Made by a program: the position numbers and the translations under genes. Below are positions 25,885 to 34,433 of a stretch of DNA of 39,303 nucleotides, in pieces (within the stretch, counting starts at the first letter, position 1; each line of letters starts with the position of its first letter). Source of the DNA: an uncultured delta proteobacterium (lineage in GTDB: Bacteria > Desulfobacterota > Desulfovibrionia > Desulfovibrionales > Desulfovibrionaceae); contig CAIMRY010000001.1 in NCBI GenBank assembly GCA_903843965.1, positions 1-39,303 on the forward strand, read 5' to 3'. Under the pieces are notes generated by a model. It did not search any database. It was not told the DNA's origin and worked only from the letters and a program-made list of their open reading frames with translations.

Positions 25885-27000
25885 TCAATTCGACTTGAAC
25901 AGAAAACGGCGCATGGAGATGTTCAGCACCAGGCCGAGCAGGCTGAAGTTCACCAGGGTGGCGCTGCCGCCGTAGCTGATGAAGGGCAGGGGCACGCCAA
26001 CCACGGGCATGAGCCCCAGGACCATGCCCATGTTGATCAGGACCTGCCAGAAGAAGTAGAAGAACACCCCGGCGGCCAGGTAGCTGTCGAAGGGGTCCTT
26101 GGCGTCGCGCGCAACGATGGCGATCTGGTAGAGGAAGGCGCAGAACAGGGTCAACAGCACCATCATGCCGAAAAAGCCCCACTCCTCGCCCAGCACGGCC
26201 ACGGCGAAGTCGGTGTGCTTTTCCGGCAGGAACCGCAGCTGGCTTTGGGTTCCGGCCATGAAGCCCTTGCCGAAGATGCGCCCGGAGCCCATGGCGATCT
26301 CCGATTGCAGGATGTGGTAGCCGGAGCCCAGCGGGTCCGTGGCCGGGTCGAGGAAGGCCAGGATGCGCCGCTTCTGGTAGTCTTTCAGTCCGAACCAGGC
26401 CAGGGGCAGGAGCACGGGCACCAGCACGCACAAGGAGCGGAAGAGCCAGGGCCGGATGCCCCGGTAGAGGATGAGCCCGCCGAGCAGCAGCAAAACGAGC
26501 ATGCCCGTGCCCAGGTCCGGCTGCTTGATGATCATCAGGGTGGGCAAGAGCCCCAGGCCCAGGATGTAGGCCAGGCGCTTCAAGTCCAGGCGCTCCGGCT
26601 CAACCGAGAGGATGCGCGCGCCGAGCAGCAGCACGGAGAACTTGGCCAGCTCGCTCGGCTGGAAGCTGAACAGGCCGAAGTCCAGCCAGCGCCGCGCGCC
26701 GTAGATGGTCTTGCCCAGAAAGGGCACGGCCAAAAGCAGCAGCAGGGTCACGGCGTACAGCGGCCAGGCCACGGCGGACAGCCTGCGGTAGTCGAAGCTC
26801 ATGAAGGCCACCAGGCCGAACAGGCCGATGACGCCCCAGATGACCTGCTTCTGGTAATAGGGCTCAACCGACACGCCCTCGCCCACGCGCACCCCGCTGG
26901 CGGAGTAAAGGTTCAGCACGCCGATGAGGAACAGCGCGCCCATGACGCCCACCAGCGCCCAGTTCACGTGGTAGAGCATGCGCCGGTCGATGGGGCTCAC
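25885..27000 (-). CDS. rodA: Rod-shape peptidoglycan glycosyltransferase RodA
   Basis: 371 residues with about ten membrane helices, a SEDS-family enzyme. It shows NLYSASGV near the N-terminus, the LDFGLFSFQPSELAKF motif, IIKQPDLGTGMLVL and the late GLMPVVGVPLPFISYGGSA. It polymerises lipid II into glycan strands with its partner PBP2. The start is GTG at 27000, overlapping the TGA of mrdA as GTGA; an ATG at 26979 is an alternative. It is the last gene of mreBCD-mrdA-rodA. Confidence 0.96.
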   Translation of the reverse strand: MSPIDRRMLYHVNWALVGVMGALFLIGVLNLYSASGVRVGEGVSVEPYYQKQVIWGVIGLFGLVAFMSFDYRRLSAVAWPLYAVTLLLLLAVPFLGKTIYGARRWLDFGLFSFQPSELAKFSVLLLGARILSVEPERLDLKRLAYILGLGLLPTLMIIKQPDLGTGMLVLLLLGGLILYRGIRPWLFRSLCVLVPVLLPLAWFGLKDYQKRRILAFLDPATDPLGSGYHILQSEIAMGSGRIFGKGFMAGTQSQLRFLPEKHTDFAVAVLGEEWGFFGMMVLLTLFCAFLYQIAIVARDAKDPFDSYLAAGVFFYFFWQVLINMGMVLGLMPVVGVPLPFISYGGSATLVNFSLLGLVLNISMRRFLFKSN

Positions 27001-28904
27001 TGCGCGCCTCCCGGCTCGTGCGAGACATCCGGGAACTGCGGCTCCACGGCGTCCACGCCCACGCGCGCAGCGGCCTCGGCCGGGCGTTCGGCGCCTTCCA
27101 CGTCCCTGGGCGGCAGCTCCTTCTTGCCCAGGAACAGGGCGTTGAGCATGGCCTTCACCACCGGGCCCGCGCCAGAGGCTCCGTGCATCCCGTGCTCGAC
27201 CATGGCCACCACCACGAAGCGTCTGTTGCCCCGCTCGCCGAACCCGGCCATCCAGGCATGGTCGCGGTACTTGTAGGGCACGCTGTCGCCCATGCGCTTG
27301 AGGTCGTCTGTCAGGCGCACCACCTGCGCGCTGCCGGTCTTGGCGCCGACCACCACGCCCGGGGTGAGCGCCCGGCGGCAGGTGCCGTGCGGGTCCTCCA
27401 CGGTGGCCACCATGGCCCGCTTGAGGATGGCCGCGTGCTCCTGGGTCAGGGGCAGGGTGCTCTGCACCACCGGGGCAATGCCGCGCATGAGCTGGGGCTT
27501 CAAAATCTTGCCGCCGTTGATGAGGGCGGCCACAAGCCGCGCGATCTGCAGCGGGGTGGTTCCGGTGTAGCCCTGGCCGATGGCCAAGTTCAGGTCCTCG
27601 CCCTTGGTCCAGCGCACGCCGAAACGCTTGAGCTTCCACTCGCGCGAGGGGATGAGGCCGGTCTTCTCATGCGGCAGGTCGATGCCTGTGAGCGCGCCCA
27701 GCCCGGCCAACTTGGCGTAGGAGCTGATGCGGTCCACGCCGAGCTTCATGCCGAGCTTGTAGAAGTACGTGTCGCAGGACTCGACCAGGGCGCGCTGGAA
27801 GTTGACGGTGCCGTGGCCGCCTTTTTTCCAGCAGCGGAACACGTGGTTGCCCAGGGCCAGCTCGCCGGTGCACTGCACCGTCTCCTTGGGGTCGATGGCG
27901 TTTTCGTGCAGGGCGTCGGCCGCCATGAGCAGCTTGAACACCGAGCCCGGCGGATACACGCCCTGGGTGGCGCGGTTTTGCAGGGGGTGCATGGGGTTGT
28001 CGCGCAGCTCGGCCCACTGGGCCGAGGACAGCCCGGTGGTGAAGGTGTTGGAGTCATAGGAGGGCTCGCTGACCAGGGCGTAAATCTCGCCGGTGTCCGG
28101 GTCCATGACCACCACGCTTCCGGCCTTGCCCTCCAGCACCTTGTGCCCCAGCTGCTGCAGGCCCAGGTCTATGCTGAGGAAGACCTCCTCGCCGGCCTTG
28201 GGCTCGCGCTGCAATTCCTCGGAAAGCCTGCGCCCGCTGACGTCGACCTCGATCATCCGCCTGCCCTTGGTGCCGCGCAGGCGCACGTCCAGGCTGTTCT
28301 CCAGGCCCTGCTTGCCCACGAAGTCGCCGAGCGACAGGGAGGGGTCGGCCTGCATTTCGGCCTCGTTTGCTTCCGCCACGTAGCCAAGCACGTGGGAGAG
28401 CAGGTGTCCGTAAATGTATTTTCGCCGGGTGCGCGAGAGTATCTCGACCCCGGGCCAGCGCAGGCTGCCGCCCTCGATCTTGGCGATGTGCTCGAAGTCC
28501 AGGTCCGGCACCAGGGTCAGCGGCTCGAAGAGCTTCACCTTGGGCTTGTTGCGGGCGTAGATGTCCTTCAGGCGCTCCAGGGGAATGCCCGTCCACTCGG
28601 AGATCTTGTTCAGGGTGGCCGGGATGTCGTCGCAGTCCTCGCGCACCAGCCCGAGCACGAAGGCGGGCTCGTTGACGGCCAGAAGCTCGCCGTTTCTGTC
28701 GCGCAGAAAGCCGCGCGGGGCGAAGATGTACTCGGTGCGCAGCTGGTTGTTGCGGCTTTTCTCCAAAAACACCTGGCCCAGGTGGATCTGCAGGTACCAC
28801 AGGCGCACGGCGAAAAGGCAGAACAGCCCGAAGATCAGGAACTGCAAAAGCCCCACGCCCATGCGCGGCGGTTCCTGCCCATAGCCGCTATGCAGATTCT
28901 TCAT
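26997..28904 (-). CDS. mrdA: Penicillin-binding protein 2, transpeptidase of the elongasome
   Basis: 635 residues. A membrane anchor (LLQFLIFGLFCLFAVRLWYLQ) is followed by the PBP dimerisation domain with APRGFLRDRNGELLAVN. The transpeptidase has S321-V-F-K324 (nucleophile), S376-C-D378 (SxN-type) and K522-T-G524. It cross-links the glycan made by RodA during rod elongation. The C-terminal tail after about residue 590 (PPRDVEGAERPAEAAARVG) is low in structure. The start overlaps the end of mreD by 17 bases. GTGA coupling joins it to rodA. Confidence 0.96.
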   Translation of the reverse strand: MKNLHSGYGQEPPRMGVGLLQFLIFGLFCLFAVRLWYLQIHLGQVFLEKSRNNQLRTEYIFAPRGFLRDRNGELLAVNEPAFVLGLVREDCDDIPATLNKISEWTGIPLERLKDIYARNKPKVKLFEPLTLVPDLDFEHIAKIEGGSLRWPGVEILSRTRRKYIYGHLLSHVLGYVAEANEAEMQADPSLSLGDFVGKQGLENSLDVRLRGTKGRRMIEVDVSGRRLSEELQREPKAGEEVFLSIDLGLQQLGHKVLEGKAGSVVVMDPDTGEIYALVSEPSYDSNTFTTGLSSAQWAELRDNPMHPLQNRATQGVYPPGSVFKLLMAADALHENAIDPKETVQCTGELALGNHVFRCWKKGGHGTVNFQRALVESCDTYFYKLGMKLGVDRISSYAKLAGLGALTGIDLPHEKTGLIPSREWKLKRFGVRWTKGEDLNLAIGQGYTGTTPLQIARLVAALINGGKILKPQLMRGIAPVVQSTLPLTQEHAAILKRAMVATVEDPHGTCRRALTPGVVVGAKTGSAQVVRLTDDLKRMGDSVPYKYRDHAWMAGFGERGNRRFVVVAMVEHGMHGASGAGPVVKAMLNALFLGKKELPPRDVEGAERPAEAAARVGVDAVEPQFPDVSHEPGGAQ

Positions 28905-29358
28905 GGACCCTCTTCAGCCTATCCGGGAACATGGAATCGGCAAAATACCACAGCACGGGGTAGAGCAGGGCCTGGAGCAGGCATTCGCCCAGCACCCGCC
29001 ACAGGGGAAAGGCGCGCATCTCCAGCACGGCCATGAGGTAGAGCAGCAGCAGATGGGCCACGCCCAAGGCCACGCCGAGCAGGGCCTGGAACTGCAGGCT
29101 GCCGGGGTCGAGCAGCCAGCGGCCCACGGTGAGCAGGGCGAACAGGATGGCGTACCACAGGATGGCGTAGCCGAAGGCCAGGCCCCCTGCACCCTCCTGG
29201 ATGGCCACCCAGATCAGGGTCAGGATGAGGGTGGCGCCGGGTTTTTGCCAGCGCAGGGAAACGGCCATGCCGGGCGCAAAAAAGTCCACGCCGGGCAGCA
29301 GGCTTTGCCCCCAGATGCACACGACGGTGAAGGCCAACCACCAGAGAACCGCGAGCAT
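28888..29358 (-). CDS. mreD: Rod shape-determining protein MreD
   Basis: 156 residues with five or six hydrophobic helices (for example LLLLYLMAVLEM) and little else. MreD sequences are poorly conserved. The assignment rests on size, topology and position between mreC and mrdA. It starts three bases after the mreC stop and overlaps mrdA. Confidence 0.88.
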   Translation of the reverse strand: MLAVLWWLAFTVVCIWGQSLLPGVDFFAPGMAVSLRWQKPGATLILTLIWVAIQEGAGGLAFGYAILWYAILFALLTVGRWLLDPGSLQFQALLGVALGVAHLLLLYLMAVLEMRAFPLWRVLGECLLQALLYPVLWYFADSMFPDRLKRVHEESA

Positions 29359-29361
29359 GGC

Positions 29362-30207
29362 CTATTCCCACAGGGCGCGGGAGTCTTCCGGCCGGACCGC
29401 GCGTTTGAGCAGCAGCACCTCTTCCAGGCGGGGAATGTCCACCAGGGGGTCGGCCTGCACTTCCATGAACAGGGTGGCCTCCTCGCGGCGCACGGCGCTG
29501 ACCCGGGCCACGGGCAGGCCCTTGGGGTACACGCCGTCCATGCCGGAGGTGACGAGGATTTCGCCGGGCTCGATGGTCGACTTCAGGCCCACGTACTTGA
29601 CCACGAGCCGTTCGCCCGCGCCCATGCCGTAGATCACGCCGGCGGCGCGGTTGTCGCGCCCCACCACGGCCACCCGGCTGGAGGGGTCGGTCAACAGCAG
29701 CACAGTGGCCACGGAAAGCCCGGCGCGGTAGATGCGGCCCACCACGCCCTCGGTGCAGAGCACCGGGGTGTCCTCCTGCGCGCCGGAAAGCTTGCCCCGG
29801 TCCACCAGGATGGTCTCCAGGATGGCCGTGGGGCCCACGCGGTGGGCGATGACCCGCGCGCCCTCCTTGCGCCAGTCCGGCGGCTCGGGAAAGCCCAAAA
29901 GCTTCTCCACCCTGGCCGTGGCCTCGGCGCGTTCGCGCAGGGTCATGGTCTCCAGGCGCAGGGCCTTGATCTCCTCGCGCAGGGCCTCGTTCTCCTGCTT
30001 CAAGCCCACCAGGGACAGATAGCGCTCCACGAAGCCGCCCGCGGCGTTGCCCAGCCAGGAGCCGGGCCGCAGCACGGCGCCAACGCTGTCCAGCCCGGAA
30101 TAGGTGCTCATGCGGGTCAAAAACCCGGTGCGCAGATTCCAGGTGTACAGGGCCAGGTAGAAGAACAGCCCGGCCACGACGAAGATGGCGACGCGTTTCG
30201 GGTTCAC
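29362..30207 (-). CDS. mreC: Rod shape-determining protein MreC
   Basis: 281 residues. One N-terminal membrane helix (VAIFVVAGLFFYLALYTW) is followed by a coiled coil (LKQENEALREEIKALRLE). A periplasmic beta-rich domain contains VGRIYRAGLSVATVLLLTDPSSRVAV and IEPGEILVTSGMDGVYPKGLPV, the MreC core. It scaffolds PBP2 and RodA in the periplasm. The start is GTG at 30207, one base after the mreB stop. Confidence 0.94.
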   Translation of the reverse strand: MNPKRVAIFVVAGLFFYLALYTWNLRTGFLTRMSTYSGLDSVGAVLRPGSWLGNAAGGFVERYLSLVGLKQENEALREEIKALRLETMTLRERAEATARVEKLLGFPEPPDWRKEGARVIAHRVGPTAILETILVDRGKLSGAQEDTPVLCTEGVVGRIYRAGLSVATVLLLTDPSSRVAVVGRDNRAAGVIYGMGAGERLVVKYVGLKSTIEPGEILVTSGMDGVYPKGLPVARVSAVRREEATLFMEVQADPLVDIPRLEEVLLLKRAVRPEDSRALWE

Positions 30208-30208
30208 A

Positions 30209-31285
<1,077 letters not shown>

Positions 31286-31367
31286 TTAGCATGGATAAGC
31301 GGCGGCAAGGATCTCTGGCAGCCGCTGAACAGCATCTCGTACCAAAAGAAGTACCGACAGGCAATAC

Positions 31368-32513
31368 ATGAGCACTCCCCTGCGCCCGGAAGACGCCAAA
31401 CGTTTCCACCCGTTAAAAGCCTTTTTCCGGGCGCGCCTGGGCGCGGGCGCTCGCAAAGTGTCTCTGGACGCCGGATTCTCCTGCCCCAACCGCGACGGCA
31501 GCCTCTCGCGCTCGGGCTGCTTATTTTGCAACCCAGCCGGTTCGGGCACGGGGCTGCTGGAGCAGGGCCTGGGGCTGGCCGCGCAGTGGGAGCTCCTGGC
31601 CCCGCGCCTGCGCGCCCGGCACCCTGGGACCCTGCTTCTGGCCTACCTGCAGTCATACAGTAACACACATGGAAGCATCGAGCGCCTGCGGGCGGTGCTG
31701 GCGGAAATTTCCGCCCTGCCCGGCGTGGCCGGGCTGTGCATCGGCACGCGGCCCGATTGCCTGGATGTGGGGCCGGATATGGGGCCGACTGTTCGTGTGG
31801 AAGTCGGGCCGGGTATGGGGCCGGATGCGGGCGTTGCGGGCGGAACCCACGAGCGTCTGGACGCGCTTGCGGCTTTCATGCGACAACAGGGGCAAGGGCC
31901 CGTTGCCGCTTTTGCAGACGTTCCCGCTGCCAGCCGGCACGCTGCCGCCCCGGCTGGTCCTGCTGGCCCCAGCAGCTTTTTCGTGCAGTTGGACCTGGGC
32001 CTGCAAAGCGCAGACGACGCGGTGCTGGCGCGCATCAACCGGGGGCACGACGCGGCCTGCTTCGCACGGGCAACGCGGGCGGCGGCGGCGCGCGGGATCA
32101 GCGTGTGCGCGCACCTGGTGCATGGCCTGCCCGGAGCAGGCCCGGACGACCTGGAGCGGTCCGTGGACTTTCTCAACACCCTGCCCGTGGCCGGGGTCAA
32201 GCTGCACAACCTGCTGGTCTGCCGGGGTTCCGGGCTGGAGGGGCTGTGGCGGGCCGGAGGCTACGCCCCGCCCGGACGCGAGGACTATGTCCAGGCCGTG
32301 GTGCGCGCGCTCACCCGGCTGCGGCCGGACGTCTGCGTGCAGCGCCTGGCGGCGGACCCGGCCCCGGGCGAGCTTTTGGCCCCGGACTGGGGCGCGGACA
32401 AGGCGGCCACGCTGGCGCGCATCCGCTTTGAGCTGGCCCGGCAGGACACCTGGCAGGGCAAGGACGGCTATTGCCCGGATGAGTTGCCGGATTGGAGCCG
32501 GTTGCCGGATTGA
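31368..32513 (+). CDS. YhcC-family radical SAM protein (TIGR01212)
   Basis: 381 residues. The iron-sulfur motif is C39, C51 and C54 in FSCPNRDGSLSRSGCLFCN, the spacing of the YhcC/TIGR01212 family. Downstream markers are the YLQSYSNTH-like strand, GTRPDCL, LGLQSADDAVLARINRGH and AHLVHGLPGAGPDDL. The biological substrate of the family is unsettled. Unusually, GTRPDCL is followed by a low-complexity insert at about residues 130-205 (VGPDMGP, VGPGMGP, PAGPAGP) before the LGLQS strand, made of short DNA repeats. Its C-terminus LPDWSRLPD is also built of an 18-base repeat that continues past the stop. Confidence 0.88.
   Translation: MSTPLRPEDAKRFHPLKAFFRARLGAGARKVSLDAGFSCPNRDGSLSRSGCLFCNPAGSGTGLLEQGLGLAAQWELLAPRLRARHPGTLLLAYLQSYSNTHGSIERLRAVLAEISALPGVAGLCIGTRPDCLDVGPDMGPTVRVEVGPGMGPDAGVAGGTHERLDALAAFMRQQGQGPVAAFADVPAASRHAAAPAGPAGPSSFFVQLDLGLQSADDAVLARINRGHDAACFARATRAAAARGISVCAHLVHGLPGAGPDDLERSVDFLNTLPVAGVKLHNLLVCRGSGLEGLWRAGGYAPPGREDYVQAVVRALTRLRPDVCVQRLAADPAPGELLAPDWGADKAATLARIRFELARQDTWQGKDGYCPDELPDWSRLPD
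31757..31830. repeat. Short repeats inside the radical SAM gene
   Basis: GTGGGGCCGGATATGGGGCC at 31768-31787 is echoed by GTCGGGCCGGGTATGGGGCC at 31804-31823. In frame they code for VGPDMGP and VGPGMGP within the family-atypical insert. Confidence 0.6.
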
Positions 32514-32590
32514 GACAGCCTGGCCGAGTGGAGCCACTTGTCGGAGTGGGTCGACGGCCCGGCGAGGGGCCATTCGCCCGATGAGGCAAA
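32480..32590. repeat. Degenerate about 18-base tandem repeat spanning a stop codon
   Basis: Units of 17-19 bases follow one another: CGGATTGGAGCCGGTTGC, CGGATTGAGACAGCCTGGC, CGAGTGGAGCCACTTGT, CGGAGTGGGTCGACGGCC and CGGCGAGGGGCCATTCGCC. The first two encode the last residues of the radical SAM protein, and the rest fill the spacer to the next gene. Confidence 0.55.
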
Positions 32591-32632
32591 TAAGGAAAAC
32601 GCCCGCAGGGGCGCAGACGCACAGGAGGGGAC

Positions 32633-33220
32633 ATGAGCAGGCGCATTACTTCAAAGAGCAGGGCTGCCGGGTCCAAGGGCGAGGCAGCCGAACGGCCCGA
32701 ACAGGCGCAACGGCCCGAACAGACGGACCAGGCCGAGCGTGTCGAACGCCTGGCCGCGCCGCCTCTGGCCCTGGACCTGCACTGGCGCGGCGGCCAGGTG
32801 GTCGGCCTGAGCCTTGGCCGAGCCGAGGCGGAGTTCCTGCCAGCCGACGCCGGCCCCGAGGCCCGGGCAATGCACCAGGCGCTCAAGCTGCTGGCCGCCG
32901 GACGGCCTGCGGCCTTCCCGGCCCTGCCGCTGTGCTGGGACGGGGTGCCGCCCTTCACGGCGGACATCCTGCGCACGCTCTTTGCCCAGGTGCCCAGCGG
33001 CCAAACCGTGACCTACGGCGAACTGGCGCGGCTGGCCGGGCATCCGGGCAAGGCCAGGGCCGTGGGCCAGGCCATGGCCCGCAATCCCTGGCCGCTTATC
33101 GTGCCCTGCCACCGGGTGCTGGGCGCGGATGGCGCGCTCACCGGCTACACCAATCCCCACGGCCTGGATCTGAAGGCGCTGCTGCTGGCCCTGGAGTCGG
33201 GCCAGGGCGCGGAAAAATAA
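32633..33220 (+). CDS. ogt: Methylated-DNA-protein-cysteine methyltransferase (Ogt-like)
   Basis: 195 residues. The methyl-acceptor motif is PCHR with C159, preceded by the DNA-recognition helix [33 protein letters not shown]. It removes alkyl groups from O6 of guanine in a suicidal reaction. Two oddities stand out. The usual GYGGGL after the acceptor is GYTNPHGL. Residues 11-40 are a low-complexity run ([20 protein letters not shown]) encoded by roughly 18-base DNA repeats, so a shorter original start is possible. Nine bases separate it from the glycosyltransferase gene, so they are likely co-transcribed. Confidence 0.88.
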   Translation: MSRRITSKSRAAGSKGEAAERPEQAQRPEQTDQAERVERLAAPPLALDLHWRGGQVVGLSLGRAEAEFLPADAGPEARAMHQALKLLAAGRPAAFPALPLCWDGVPPFTADILRTLFAQVPSGQTVTYGELARLAGHPGKARAVGQAMARNPWPLIVPCHRVLGADGALTGYTNPHGLDLKALLLALESGQGAEK

Positions 33221-33229
33221 GGGGGGACA

Positions 33230-34372
33230 ATGGCCTACGCCTTTCGCCCGGACGACCCGCGGATCGTCTTCATCCGCATCTCCCGAGGGGACTTCCCGGC
33301 GCAGGGGCTCGTCTTCGCCCTGGGCCTGGACGGGCGGGAGTACCCGCTCACCCGCGTGGCGCTCCAGCAGAACACCCTGGCCATCCAGGACGAGCTGTGC
33401 CAGGTGGAGCGCATCCTCCAGCGCTCCAGCACCGGCCAGGCCTCCCTGGTCATCCGCCACGCCAGCGGGGCCGCGCCGGACCACGTGGAGCCGGTGCTCT
33501 TCCACCATTCCTTCTTCCTGCCCTTTGTGGACTACGCCCGGTCCATGCCCCTGGGCGGCGGCTACGCCAAGCCGGGGCTGCTGGCCTGCTTCACCCACGT
33601 GTACGACGACAACGACATGCTCCGTTTCTGGGAGTCGCACCACGCCCGGCTGGCGGGGCACCGGAACCTGTACGTCATCGACCACGGCTCGCCCGTGTCG
33701 CCCAGAACCGTGCTGGATGCGCGGACCAACGTGGTGGCCCTGCCGCGCGGGGACACGGACCACGCCAACATGGCCCGGTTCTGCGGCCATTTTCAGCGTT
33801 TCCTGCTCTCGCAGTATCGCTTTGTGCTGCACACCGACGCCGACGAGCTGCTGGTGCACGAGGACGGCGAGGCCGCGCTGCTGGCCCGGTTGGAGGCGGA
33901 CGGCAAGGACGGCATTGAAGGAATCGGCGGCATCGTGATGCCCGGCCACGCCTGCGACATCCTGCACGACCTGCGCGGCGGCCCAGGGGGCCCAGGGGGA
34001 GAAGGCCCGCTTGAGCCGGGCGCTCTGGTCAGCGCGCAGCGCAGCGTCATGCTGCCCGCCACCGGGATCTACAAGAAGCCGGTGCTGGCGGACATTCCGG
34101 CCAGCTGGCTGGAGGGCTTCCACCAGGTCTACGAGGAGGCCAGCCTGCGCGAGGAGCCGCGCCTGTGGCTGATGCACCTGCAATCAGCCGACTTTGACCT
34201 GCTGCTGCAAAAAAACCGCAAGTGGAACGCCGTGCACCAGACCGAGAAGGACAGGCGCATCAGCCCGCAGAACAGGCCGGGCGACAAGGAGAGTCTGGAG
34301 CAGTGGTTTGCCCGCGCCCTGGCCGACGAGCGGCTGGAGATACTGCCGGGGCGGCTGCGCGGGAAATTCTAG
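33230..34372 (+). CDS. Glycosyltransferase family 2-like protein
   Basis: 380 residues. After about 115 residues of unrecognised beta-rich sequence the protein has a GT-A type region. LLACFTHVYDDNDMLRFWESHHARL and LYVIDHGS form the nucleotide-binding start, and LHTDADELLV carries the D203-A-D205 metal-binding DxD. It resembles the Glyco_tranf_2_4 / GT92-like group that begins with a yDE/yND motif. Donor and acceptor are unknown. GGGGGAC precedes the ATG at 33230, nine bases after ogt. It is convergent with the giant repeat protein 61 bases downstream and could decorate a surface product, but that is inference. Confidence 0.8.
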   Translation: MAYAFRPDDPRIVFIRISRGDFPAQGLVFALGLDGREYPLTRVALQQNTLAIQDELCQVERILQRSSTGQASLVIRHASGAAPDHVEPVLFHHSFFLPFVDYARSMPLGGGYAKPGLLACFTHVYDDNDMLRFWESHHARLAGHRNLYVIDHGSPVSPRTVLDARTNVVALPRGDTDHANMARFCGHFQRFLLSQYRFVLHTDADELLVHEDGEAALLARLEADGKDGIEGIGGIVMPGHACDILHDLRGGPGGPGGEGPLEPGALVSAQRSVMLPATGIYKKPVLADIPASWLEGFHQVYEEASLREEPRLWLMHLQSADFDLLLQKNRKWNAVHQTEKDRRISPQNRPGDKESLEQWFARALADERLEILPGRLRGKF

Positions 34373-34433
34373 GGGAGGGGGGAAAGCGCCCGCGCAACCG
34401 CCCAGGGCTGGACGGTCGCACTGCCTGGGTCGT

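Noticed and set aside
27018-29036. 672-codon open frame on the plus strand over mrdA and mreD
   Set aside because: Antisense of PBP2 and MreD, which carry all catalytic motifs on the minus strand.
34393-34430. Imperfect hairpin CCCAGG/CCTGGG between the glycosyltransferase and the repeat protein
   Set aside because: Long loop and no U tract on either strand; too weak to call a terminator.
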